Assembly (NCBI GenBank): GCA_964247295.1 | Contig: CAXTTV010000131.1 | Coordinates: 1-14,206, forward strand | DNA from: CAXTTV01 sp964247295 | Lineage (GTDB): Bacteria > Chloroflexota > Ktedonobacteria > Ktedonobacterales > Ktedonobacteraceae | DNA length: 14,206 nt | Direction of reading: 5' to 3' | Part shown: positions 7,648 to 14,206 of the stretch, in pieces | Numbering within the stretch: the first letter of the stretch is position 1 | How the letters are laid out: every line of letters starts with the position of its first letter | The notes under the pieces: generated by a model | Database searches by the model: none | What the model saw: the letters and a program-made list of their open reading frames with translations, nothing else | What the model was told of the DNA's origin: nothing | Program-made: the position numbers and the translations under genes

Positions 7648-8490
7648 GTGAAGTCAATTGCAATACTTTACCAGGGCCGCAAACAGGATACCTCCGAACT
7701 CGCTACCCGTCTCGTCCCCTATCTGCAAAAGCAGGGTTATCAGGTCGCTGGTGTTGACCTGCGCAACGAGGAACAGTCCACGACCGACTCTTCTTTGGAG
7801 GGAAGCGATCTGGTGATTGTTCTGGGAGGCGATGGAACGATTCTGCATGCAGCCCGGCTCTGTTCCTGCCTTGATCTTCCTCTATTAGGAGTGAATTTTG
7901 GACGGGTCGGCTTTTTAACGGAACTGGACCCCCATGAGTTGTTGGATAAACTCCCGATCTACCTTGAGAGAGACCCTTCGGTCTGGACCGATAAACGCTC
8001 GATGCTCCGGGCCGTGATTGAACAGGATGGTCAGAGCGAGGAGTTTCTGGCACTGAATGATATTGTGATTGCGCGCGGCACTTGGCCCCGTGTGGTACAG
8101 ATCCAGATCTGGATTGATGATAATTTTTATAGCACAACGCACGCTGATGGCTTGATTATCTCGACAGCGACCGGCTCCACAGCGTATAATCTGGCGGTGG
8201 GCGGTCCACTGCTCCACCCACAGGTGCAAAGCAGTGTGCTCACGCCGATCGCTCCACATCTGGCCTCCGATCGCTCACTGATCATTCTGCCAGAGTCAAA
8301 AATTAAGTTACAGATCTCGACCAATCACCAGGATGGGGTATTTTCCGCCGATGGTCAGATGAATCGTAAGATTAAAGAGGGCGCGATTATTACTATTCAT
8401 AAAAGTCAGTATGTAACTCAGTTTTTGAGAAGACGACCACCCACTTCTTTTTATCAGATCATTAATGCCAAACTGAGAGATGACGAGTAG
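7648..8490 (+). CDS. nadK: NAD kinase
   Basis: The 280-residue protein phosphorylates NAD to NADP in the cytoplasm, the only de novo source of NADP. Diagnostic motifs are all present: the phosphate-donor loop GGDGT at 60-64, GVNFGRVGFL at 81-90, the NE/D motif as N137-D138 in ALNDIVI, and the glycine-rich segment DGLIISTATGSTAY at 167-180 followed by NLAVGGPLLHP. Length fits bacterial NAD kinases. The start is GTG, supported by AGGGAG six bases upstream; no ATG lies near. The gene has its own promoter just after the CCA-adding enzyme gene. RecN follows after 15 bases, and nadK next to recN is a known arrangement, for example in Escherichia coli. Confidence 0.97.
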   Translation: MKSIAILYQGRKQDTSELATRLVPYLQKQGYQVAGVDLRNEEQSTTDSSLEGSDLVIVLGGDGTILHAARLCSCLDLPLLGVNFGRVGFLTELDPHELLDKLPIYLERDPSVWTDKRSMLRAVIEQDGQSEEFLALNDIVIARGTWPRVVQIQIWIDDNFYSTTHADGLIISTATGSTAYNLAVGGPLLHPQVQSSVLTPIAPHLASDRSLIILPESKIKLQISTNHQDGVFSADGQMNRKIKEGAIITIHKSQYVTQFLRRRPPTSFYQIINAKLRDDE

Positions 8491-8505
8491 GCAACCGGAT
8501 ACGCC

Positions 8506-10395
8506 ATGTTACTTGAATTAAGCATTAAAGATTTCGCGATTATCGACTCCCTGCACCTTCAACTCAATTCCCAGTTTAATGTCTTTACTGGAGAGACGGG
8601 CGCGGGTAAGTCAATCATTATTGATGCGGTCAACGCTCTTCTCGGCGGCAAGATCGGGGCGGAGTTTGTGCGCGCTGGCTGCGAACGCTCCAGTATCGAG
8701 GGGATATTTCAGGTCGCGCCTCTGCCTATGCCAAACCCCTGGCCGTCACCAGACGAGGAGGAAGGAAAGCTCTCGTTATTCGAGGCCTTTGAGCAGAGTC
8801 GCGAACATGAATATTCCCAGGAGCAAACAAGCGCCGATCCAGCGATTGCTCTGGCCGCGCTGCTGCGCGAGTTCGATATCCAGCCGGAAGAGGGACAGTT
8901 GATCTTGACCCGCGATATCTTTCGCTCCGGTCGCACTGTCTCACGGATTAATGGCCGCACTGTCTCACTCCATGTGCTTCAGCAGGTCTCTAGCTGGCTG
9001 ATCGATATTCATGGTCAGAGTGAGAATATGAGCCTGCTGCGAACAGATCAGCATGTGAATTTTTTGGATCGCTACGCTGAATGCCTGCCTTTGCGTGAGG
9101 AGCTGGCTGCACAGGTGAATGCCTGGCGCGATGCTCGCAAGCAGTTGCAAAACTTGCTTCAGAATGAGCGTGAGCAAACGCGCCGGGCCGAGTTCTTGCG
9201 CTTTGTTGTCGAAGAGATCGATAAAGCCGAGCTTCAGCCGGGCGAGGAAGAGGAGCTGGATCAGGAGCAGACGGTCCTCAGCAATGCGGAACGCCTGCGC
9301 GAACTCTGCACTATGGTCTATGGCCTGGTGAAGGGCTCCGATCTGGGTGGCGATGGCTTCCAACCCGCGCTAGATCAGCTTAATACGGCTGAACGTAGCC
9401 TGGATGAACTGACCCGCCTGGATACCAGTCTCCAGGAACAGGCGACAAATCTAGCCGAGGCGATCTACCGCCTGGAGGATGTGGCCGCGAGCATTAGCAG
9501 CTACGAGAGCGATATTGAGGACAACCCGGCCCGGCTGGCTGAGATCGGCGAGCGGCTGGATCTGATCTCGCGACTCAAACGCAAATATGGGGCAACAATC
9601 GAGGAGATTATTCAGTACGCCAGTACGTCACGAACGGAGCTGGAGTCGCTCGGCAATCGCGATGAAACGGTCGAGAAGCTGAAAAAACAGGACCAGCAGT
9701 ACCGACGCAAGATCGGGACTCTGGCCCAGCAGCTTTCCGCCCGGCGACGCAAAGCGGCGACGCGCCTCTCCACTGCTATGGAGGAGCAGCTTAATGATCT
9801 CAATATGAAGCGCGCGCGCTTCTCTGTGGAAATAGCTCAGACGCCCGAACCCCATGGGGTTCCCGCGAGCATTGATGATCAGCCAGAAGGGCTCTACGCC
9901 TGCGATCTGACCGGGATCGATCAGGTCCAGTTCTTGATCGCGCCCAATCCGGGCGAGCCTTTTAAACCCTTAACAAAGATTGCCTCGGGCGGCGAGACTT
10001 CGCGCCTGATGCTGGCTTTAAAAACGATTCTTTCGGCTGCCGATGCAACCCCAACGCTGATCTTTGATGAGATCGACGCCGGTATCAGTGGCAGCAGCGG
10101 CAAGGTTGTTGGCGAGAAGCTGTGGATGTTGACACACAACCATCAGGTTATTTGTGTTACACATCTACCTCAGATTGCTTCCTTTGCCGATACGCACTAC
10201 AATGTCAACAAACAAATATTTGATGACCGCACCATCACGCTTGTCAATGAACTACGTCCGGAGCAGCGCGTGCGCGAGATCGCGCATATCATGGGGGGCA
10301 ATGTCACCGAGTATTCGATGAAAAGTGCCGAAGAGATGCTGGCTGGCTCTGATCTCTGGAAAGAAAATCGAAACAGGCAACTGGCAAACAAATAA
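8506..10395 (+). CDS. recN: DNA repair protein RecN
   Basis: RecN is an SMC-like ATPase that acts at DNA double-strand breaks. This 629-residue version has the Walker A motif GETGAGKS at 29-36, the RecN-typical DIHGQSEN at 167-174, a coiled-coil region over roughly 195-435 broken by a middle segment, the ABC signature ASGGETSR at 493-500, Walker B TLIFDEIDAG at 517-526, and the switch histidine H553 in VTHLPQIAS. It is longer than familiar RecN proteins (about 550-580 residues). The excess lies mostly at about 71-115, an acidic Pro/Glu/Ser-rich stretch inserted in the head domain. The ATG lies 15 bases after nadK with only a weak ribosome site, so coupling to nadK is likely. I found no obvious SOS-type operator, but the local LexA motif is unknown. 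Confidence 0.97.
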   Translation: MLLELSIKDFAIIDSLHLQLNSQFNVFTGETGAGKSIIIDAVNALLGGKIGAEFVRAGCERSSIEGIFQVAPLPMPNPWPSPDEEEGKLSLFEAFEQSREHEYSQEQTSADPAIALAALLREFDIQPEEGQLILTRDIFRSGRTVSRINGRTVSLHVLQQVSSWLIDIHGQSENMSLLRTDQHVNFLDRYAECLPLREELAAQVNAWRDARKQLQNLLQNEREQTRRAEFLRFVVEEIDKAELQPGEEEELDQEQTVLSNAERLRELCTMVYGLVKGSDLGGDGFQPALDQLNTAERSLDELTRLDTSLQEQATNLAEAIYRLEDVAASISSYESDIEDNPARLAEIGERLDLISRLKRKYGATIEEIIQYASTSRTELESLGNRDETVEKLKKQDQQYRRKIGTLAQQLSARRRKAATRLSTAMEEQLNDLNMKRARFSVEIAQTPEPHGVPASIDDQPEGLYACDLTGIDQVQFLIAPNPGEPFKPLTKIASGGETSRLMLALKTILSAADATPTLIFDEIDAGISGSSGKVVGEKLWMLTHNHQVICVTHLPQIASFADTHYNVNKQIFDDRTITLVNELRPEQRVREIAHIMGGNVTEYSMKSAEEMLAGSDLWKENRNRQLANK

Positions 10396-10461
10396 TTTTG
10401 TGGATTTCGTCATCCTGCCAGAGGAAGGGGCGATCTCACCTTTTGGAAGGAACTGAGAGCG

Positions 10462-11502
10462 ATGGTTTCTATTGCGATTATCGGGGCCGGTATTAGTGGC
10501 CTGGCGGCTGCTCGTTGTCTGCGGGACGCAGGGCAGCGAGTCGTGATTTTTGAGAAGAGTCACGATGTTGGTGGCCGCCTGGCGACCCGGCGCAATCAAG
10601 GCTTCACCTACGACGATGGAGCTCAATATATTAAGCCGGGCTCTCAACTCTCAATCTCCTGGATCACCAAACGCTTTGCCTCTCCCGATCTGATCGATAT
10701 TCCAAAGCCGATCTGGACCTTTGATCAGCAAGGCAAGATCCGCGAGGGCGATCCGCGACAGAACGTGGAACCGCGCTGGACGTATCGATTTGGCAATAAT
10801 ACCCTGCCAAAGCTTCTGGTTGAGGAGCTGGATGTTCGTCTGGACACATGTATTCATCAACTTCAACAGACGCCTACCGGCTGGCAACTACTCGATACAA
10901 AAAAGGAAACATACGGCCCTTTTCATCAGGTGCTCATCACGTTGCCAGCCGCCCAGGCCCAACACTTAATTCAGGATAGCACGATCGATCCACAGCTTCA
11001 ACAAGGGATCGGTGAGCAATTGGGGGAGATCGCCCATAATTCTCTGATCTCTGTTATGCTGGGCGTTCGCCCACAACCTCGCCAACGACCTTTTTATGCC
11101 CTGGTAAATACAGATAAACAACACTCGATCTCCTGGCTGGCCTGGGAGCATGAAAAGGCCCCCGAACGCACCCCCGCTCGCAATGGCCTGCTGATCGCTC
11201 AGATGGCTCCTGATTATAGTCAGCAACACTGGGAGGACGATGACGATCTGCTGATACAGAATGTGACCGCCCAGGTCCATAAGCTTTTGCAAGAGAACCT
11301 GCCCCGTTCTACGTTTCACGATGTGAAGCGCTGGCGCTACGCCCTGCCATCGAAAACGCGTAACAATAGCGTATTGAACCGGTTCACACTTTCCGAGGGT
11401 CTGGCTTTTGCTGGCGATAGCTATACGGGCGGACGAGTCCACTTATCGCTTGAAAACGGGGTCAGGATTGCCCTGGATATGCTCCGAATGCTCAGCTTAT
11501 AG
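10462..11502 (+). CDS. Renalase-like FAD-dependent oxidoreductase
   Basis: The 346-residue protein has the full FAD-binding Rossmann start: GAGISG at 8-13, E31 at the end of the second strand, then VGGRLATRR at 36-44 and DDGAQYI at 51-57. A second FAD-contacting segment near the C-terminus reads FAGDSYTGGRVH (316-327), followed by an amphipathic helix. GGRLATRR with DGAQYI is characteristic of the renalase-like branch of the flavin amine oxidase superfamily. Bacterial renalases oxidise isomeric dihydronicotinamides back to NAD(P); whether this protein does so is inference, although NAD kinase two genes upstream makes the idea attractive. GGAAGG lies 11 bases upstream of ATG. The gene follows recN by 66 bases with no promoter seen between them, so it may be the last gene of that operon. 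Confidence 0.85.
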   Translation: MVSIAIIGAGISGLAAARCLRDAGQRVVIFEKSHDVGGRLATRRNQGFTYDDGAQYIKPGSQLSISWITKRFASPDLIDIPKPIWTFDQQGKIREGDPRQNVEPRWTYRFGNNTLPKLLVEELDVRLDTCIHQLQQTPTGWQLLDTKKETYGPFHQVLITLPAAQAQHLIQDSTIDPQLQQGIGEQLGEIAHNSLISVMLGVRPQPRQRPFYALVNTDKQHSISWLAWEHEKAPERTPARNGLLIAQMAPDYSQQHWEDDDDLLIQNVTAQVHKLLQENLPRSTFHDVKRWRYALPSKTRNNSVLNRFTLSEGLAFAGDSYTGGRVHLSLENGVRIALDMLRMLSL

Positions 11503-11506
11503 CCTC

Positions 11507-11537
11507 TTGATACGCATCGAGGCGGTTATGCTATAAT
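11507..11537 (+). promoter_or_regulatory. Strong extended -10 promoter of the small membrane protein and acetyltransferase unit
   Basis: A perfect TATAAT at 11532-11537 is preceded by TGC, forming an extended -10. TTGATA at 11507-11512 could serve as -35 with a rather long 19-base spacer. Transcription should begin near 11544. An imperfect inverted repeat (GCCTC 11502-11506 with GAGGC 11519-11523, plus GAT/ATC inside) covers the -35. It lacks a following T-run, so it is not a good terminator. Confidence 0.65.
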
Positions 11538-11620
11538 ACGAGAGGATGAGTCAACGTGCATCTCGTCCTCGCTTACCTCCGGGCCGTCTGCTATTTTTTT
11601 CAGAAAGACTTTTGGCGCAC

Positions 11621-11809
11621 ATGAACAAGAAAATTGTGAGCACACTGCTGCTCTTTACGGTATTTGTTGGCTTCCTCTGGTGGGGTCTCTCCATGCTTTT
11701 CTCGCCGGGCAAAGATGCGGAGACGGTGATCTATGCGCTTCTCTTACTGGGATGCGCGGGATATGCTCTGTTCTCTATCCTGTTGCTCCCCCGAAAAAAT
11801 GTACCGTAA
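11621..11809 (+). CDS. Small two-helix membrane protein of unknown function
   Basis: I do not recognise this 62-residue protein. It begins MNKK and has two hydrophobic segments (about 6-27 and 36-56) joined by a short polar turn with SPGKDAET, and ends in a short basic tail, PRKNVP. This suggests a hairpin in the inner membrane with both ends in the cytoplasm. An in-frame ATG at 11546 would add 25 residues rich in Arg and Pro. That ATG, however, lies only eight bases after the TATAAT box, at the expected transcription start, so it could be used only by a leaderless mRNA. ATG 11621 gives a leader of about 77 bases but has only a weak ribosome site. The stop overlaps the next start as TAATG. 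Confidence 0.6.
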   Translation: MNKKIVSTLLLFTVFVGFLWWGLSMLFSPGKDAETVIYALLLLGCAGYALFSILLLPRKNVP

Positions 11810-12300
11810 TGGCACGTCAGGAAAACGAAAATATGGTCGATACGTCTCCTACCGAAGATCTGACGTTCCGCCTTGCGACTCTGACCGATATCGAAACCAT
11901 TGAGCTTCTCGATAGCTTTAGCTCTTCTCCCACCCGCGATATCCATCGGGATGTGGAGAAGTATTTCGGGTCCGTCGATCCCTCCACCCACGAGCACACG
12001 GTGATCTTTCTGGCCGAGTCCCAAGGGTTTGTTGTGGGTAAAGCAGAATTGATGCTGCCACCTTCACAGGCACACAACCAGACTGGCTACATCAAGCGGG
12101 TGGTGACCCATCCTGAACATCGAAAACATGGCCTGGGCCGCAGCCTGATGAATTATATTATTGAGTTTGCCCGTAAACAAACGGGACTGACTGGCCTGGA
12201 TCTGTATGTCTGGGAACACAATACTCCCGCGCTCCACCTCTATGAGTCGCTGGGCTTCTCTATACAACATCGCGAACTGTATCTACGCCTGCCACTCTGA
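11809..12300 (+). CDS. GNAT-family N-acetyltransferase
   Basis: The 163-residue protein is a single GNAT domain that transfers an acetyl group from acetyl-CoA to an amine; the acceptor is unknown. Motif A is clear: YIKRVVTHPEHRKHGLGRSL, with the acetyl-CoA pyrophosphate loop RKHGLG at 105-110. Motif B is ALHLYESLGF at 141-150, preceded by LDLYVWEHN. The chosen ATG overlaps the stop of the small membrane protein (TAATG), which suggests translational coupling. A second in-frame ATG at 11833 has AGGA ten bases upstream and would give 155 residues; it keeps the whole domain and is a real alternative. The pairing with a small membrane protein does not reveal the acceptor. Confidence 0.88.
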   Translation: MARQENENMVDTSPTEDLTFRLATLTDIETIELLDSFSSSPTRDIHRDVEKYFGSVDPSTHEHTVIFLAESQGFVVGKAELMLPPSQAHNQTGYIKRVVTHPEHRKHGLGRSLMNYIIEFARKQTGLTGLDLYVWEHNTPALHLYESLGFSIQHRELYLRLPL

Positions 12301-12316
12301 TTTCCCTGTTTTTCGC

Positions 12317-12343
12317 AGGCGTTCCCCTTTTTGTGACGCTTTT
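12317..12343 (+). terminator. Weak candidate terminator after the acetyltransferase gene
   Basis: A six-base stem with one G-U pair (AGGCGT 12317-12322 with ACGCTT 12336-12341), a 13-base loop and a short T-run ending at 12343 lie 16 bases after the stop codon. The stem is short, so termination may be partial. The rest of the gap to 12461 shows no clear promoter. Confidence 0.25.
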
Positions 12344-12461
12344 CCAATTCGCTTCGTTTTAATCCTCAGGCCGTGAAGAACTCTCTGTCTGCGTCTAGTG
12401 CTCCAGGCGGTTCTCCCCGGTACTCTGCTCCGTTCCAACAGCAGGAGGCACGCGCGAATTT

Positions 12462-14027
12462 ATGGAACAACGATCTGTCGTCACTCAGACTCTTTCTCCA
12501 GGCCCCGTACAGCCTGCCACAATAAAATATCGGTGGATGCGTCATTTTCTTACGACGGACATCTCGCCAGATAACCGTGTGATTGTGACCTTGCAATACC
12601 GGGCGGTCTGGATCGGGCTGGCGCTTCTGCTTCAGACGTTGAACGAGGTTGATCCGCGTTTCTATATTCCCTATACCCGCCCCTTCGGTCCTTACCTGCA
12701 ATTTATGCTGACCTTGAGCGGCCTGGTCGCGCTCTGGCAAGGAGTCCGACCGATCACCCCCAAACAACAGACGCAAGTGATCCTTCTACAGCCACGCTAC
12801 TGGCAACGCCTCGTGGTTATAGCGATGCTGGCCCTGACTGTCGCTGGTACGGTCCAGATCGGTCGGATCGTTTATCTGTGCGTTCAACCACCACAGTACA
12901 CAAACGATGGGGCCTCATTGGATAGCAATGCCGCCTCTCTGCTTCTACAGGGAAAAAATCCCTATACCGACTCGCAGATGGGGAAGATCGCCCAAAAATA
13001 TAACCTTGATCCTGATTGGACTACACCGTTACGCGTCGGGATGTTCGCGAATACACTTGTCTACCCAACTGATGCCGAGATGAAAATCGCACTTGATAAA
13101 GCCAAAGAGCATGGCAACACGCCCGAGATTGAGTCCAAAGTTAGTTATCCCGCGCTTTCGTTTCTATCACTGGTGCCACTGCACCTGCTGCACACCGATA
13201 ACGTGATTATGTTCTATATGCTCTGTTATCTGGCGCTGTGGGGCATCGCATGGCGCATCGCGCGACTAGAGATGCGGCCCTGGGTTCTGGTGCTTGGTCT
13301 GGCGAACGTGCCAATGCTGGGATCGATCATCGGGGGGAATCTAGACATTTTCTATACCCTGCTTTTGGTTGGAGCATGGTTGAGCCGTGAACGCCGCTGG
13401 CTCTCGGCCCTGGCCCTGGGACTGGCTTTCGCGACCAAGCAGATCTCCTGGTTTTTCGCGCCCTTCTTCCTGATGATGATCTGGCGACAGTTCTCGCTCA
13501 AAGAGGCCTGCTACCGTCTGGGGATCGCTGGGATATTGGCGGCCTCTATTAACCTGCCTTTCTTTCTCTGGAACCCACAAGCCTATCTCGCGGGCGTCCT
13601 GGCCCCACAGGCCGATCCGATGTTCCCCATGGGCGTTGGGATCGTCGGCTTGAGCGTCCACAACCTGATTCCATTCCTTCCTGGGATCGTCTACACCATC
13701 CTTGAGGGATTGGGGGTGCTAGCCTACCTCGGTGTGTACTGGAGAATGTGTAAGCAGCGACCAGAGGCAGCCTTGCTGCTGGCGGTGCTACCGCTTTTCC
13801 TGGCGTGGCGCAGCCTGCCCTCCTATTTTGCCTGCACCGCCTTCCCGATCCTGGCGGTCATGATGGCACGACCAGATAGGAGACGCAAGGCACTCCACCC
13901 ACCGACCGCGATCGCGACGGAACGGGAGAAACAAGAGGAGCGACCAAGAGAACTGCCGGTCGCGGTTAGCATGCGCGCCCGCCCGCTACCCGCCTTCCAG
14001 GTCTGGCTCTCCATCCTTGGTCGATAG
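12462..14027 (+). CDS. Polytopic membrane protein, likely GT-C-type glycosyltransferase (GT87/DUF2029-like)
   Basis: The 521-residue protein has many hydrophobic helices: about 46-60, 78-94, 114-138, 230-266, 273-306, 312-340, 352-370, 392-428 and 436-468. After the third helix comes a polar outer loop with NDGASLDSNAASLLLQGKNPY (148-168). The pattern of acidic residues followed by an ALLxGxNPY-like stretch is typical of lipid-phosphate-sugar-dependent GT-C enzymes. SYPALSF (228-234) and ATKQISWFFAPFF (324-336) also recur in that group. The likely role is moving a sugar from a polyprenyl-phosphate donor to a cell-envelope acceptor; this is inference and the sugar is unknown. A hydrophilic Arg/Glu/Pro-rich tail (about 470-510) is unusual. 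AGGAGG lies 13 bases before ATG. The gene stands alone and ends at a strong terminator. Confidence 0.7.
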   Translation: MEQRSVVTQTLSPGPVQPATIKYRWMRHFLTTDISPDNRVIVTLQYRAVWIGLALLLQTLNEVDPRFYIPYTRPFGPYLQFMLTLSGLVALWQGVRPITPKQQTQVILLQPRYWQRLVVIAMLALTVAGTVQIGRIVYLCVQPPQYTNDGASLDSNAASLLLQGKNPYTDSQMGKIAQKYNLDPDWTTPLRVGMFANTLVYPTDAEMKIALDKAKEHGNTPEIESKVSYPALSFLSLVPLHLLHTDNVIMFYMLCYLALWGIAWRIARLEMRPWVLVLGLANVPMLGSIIGGNLDIFYTLLLVGAWLSRERRWLSALALGLAFATKQISWFFAPFFLMMIWRQFSLKEACYRLGIAGILAASINLPFFLWNPQAYLAGVLAPQADPMFPMGVGIVGLSVHNLIPFLPGIVYTILEGLGVLAYLGVYWRMCKQRPEAALLLAVLPLFLAWRSLPSYFACTAFPILAVMMARPDRRRKALHPPTAIATEREKQEERPRELPVAVSMRARPLPAFQVWLSILGR

Positions 14028-14040
14028 CACACTATCAGAT

Positions 14041-14078
14041 TCAGGCTTCCAAAGGTTATATTTGGGAGCCTGATTTTT
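14041..14078 (+). terminator. Intrinsic terminator after the GT-C-like gene
   Basis: A 13-base-pair stem with a single G-U pair (14041-14053 with 14061-14073), a seven-base loop GGTTATA, and a following run of five T residues (14074-14078) form a textbook rho-independent terminator, starting 13 bases after the stop codon. Confidence 0.92.
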
Positions 14079-14137
14079 ATCTATCAAATCTTCTCCATTA
14101 TTCGAGGTATTTCATGGTAAAAGACTTGATAAAATAT

Positions 14138-14143
14138 TATAAT
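14138..14143 (+). promoter_or_regulatory. -10 element of the gene at the right edge
   Basis: A perfect TATAAT lies in an AT-rich stretch downstream of the terminator. The -35 at the right spacing is poor (TGGTAA at 14115-14120). A nearby TTGATA (14126-14131) is too close to pair with this -10. Transcription would begin near 14150. Confidence 0.45.
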
Positions 14144-14145
14144 GT

Positions 14146-14177
14146 ATGGTAGTGATGAAGGGAGGATGGTAGTGATG
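14146..14177 (+). repeat. 12-base direct repeat ATGGTAGTGATG, period 20, around the ribosome site
   Basis: Identical copies lie at 14146-14157 and 14166-14177, separated by AAGGGAGG (14158-14165), which serves as the ribosome binding site. Read from the first copy, an eight-codon frame (MVVMKGGW) ends in TAG at 14170-14172, overlapping the second copy. Confidence 0.8.
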
Positions 14178-14206
14178 CAACAACCATATGACGCCACGTT
14201 TAAAGC
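14175..14206 (+). CDS. Start of an unidentified gene, cut by right edge
   Basis: Only the first codons are visible: MQQPYDATFK and part of the next codon. ATG 14175 is chosen because GGAGG ends nine bases upstream. In-frame ATG 14166 and GTG 14172 are alternatives with too little or shorter spacing. A PYDATFK-like beginning recalls Rpn/PD-(D/E)XK transposase-like proteins, but ten residues are far too few to assign a family. Confidence 0.5.
   Translation, partial: MQQPYDATFK

Noticed and set aside
12366..12776. Minus-strand frame of 136 codons over the start of the GT-C-like gene
   Set aside because: The opposite strand encodes a membrane protein with a good ribosome site; the minus frame has no motif.
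1..14206. CRISPR arrays, toxin-antitoxin pairs, phage or transposon genes, defence islands
   Set aside because: I looked for regular repeats, paired small genes, integrase or transposase motifs and found none apart from a too-short gene start at the right edge.

Overview
The window reads as an ordinary chromosomal stretch of housekeeping and metabolic genes from a free-living bacterium. Gene content and protein style point to Chloroflexota, perhaps Ktedonobacteria. This is an inference from general impression (a PrsW protease fused to an FHA domain, a GT-C membrane protein, a complete nadK-recN pair) and not a proven assignment. No rRNA, tRNA, CRISPR array, insertion sequence, prophage or recognisable defence system is visible.

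Left part, minus strand (1-3471): an operon for a 2-oxoacid dehydrogenase complex, transcribed E1 alpha, E1 beta, E2. E1 alpha and E1 beta overlap by ATGA, and E2 follows after 27 bases. E2 runs off the left edge and lacks only its last few residues. A possible lipoamide dehydrogenase (E3) would lie outside. The roughly 300-base region upstream of E1 alpha holds a promoter candidate and several inverted repeats in what would be a long leader.

Centre, minus strand (3773-5716): one large protein with an N-terminal FHA domain, a proline-rich linker and a PrsW-type intramembrane protease domain. It is transcribed divergently from the next block.

Centre to right, plus strand (5986-11502): a CCA-adding tRNA nucleotidyltransferase with an HD domain, NAD kinase, the DNA-repair ATPase RecN, and a renalase-like FAD oxidoreductase. 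nadK has its own good promoter and is followed after 15 bases by recN, an arrangement also known in other bacteria.

Right part, plus strand (11507-14206): a strong extended -10 promoter drives a two-gene unit, a tiny two-helix membrane protein overlapping a GNAT acetyltransferase. Next comes a polytopic GT-C-like membrane protein ending in a textbook intrinsic terminator. At the right edge a new gene begins behind a 12-base duplicated start region.

The most unusual item is the FHA-PrsW fusion. The remaining findings concern start sites, leaders and small sequence oddities. I do not see a clearly undescribed multi-gene system here.
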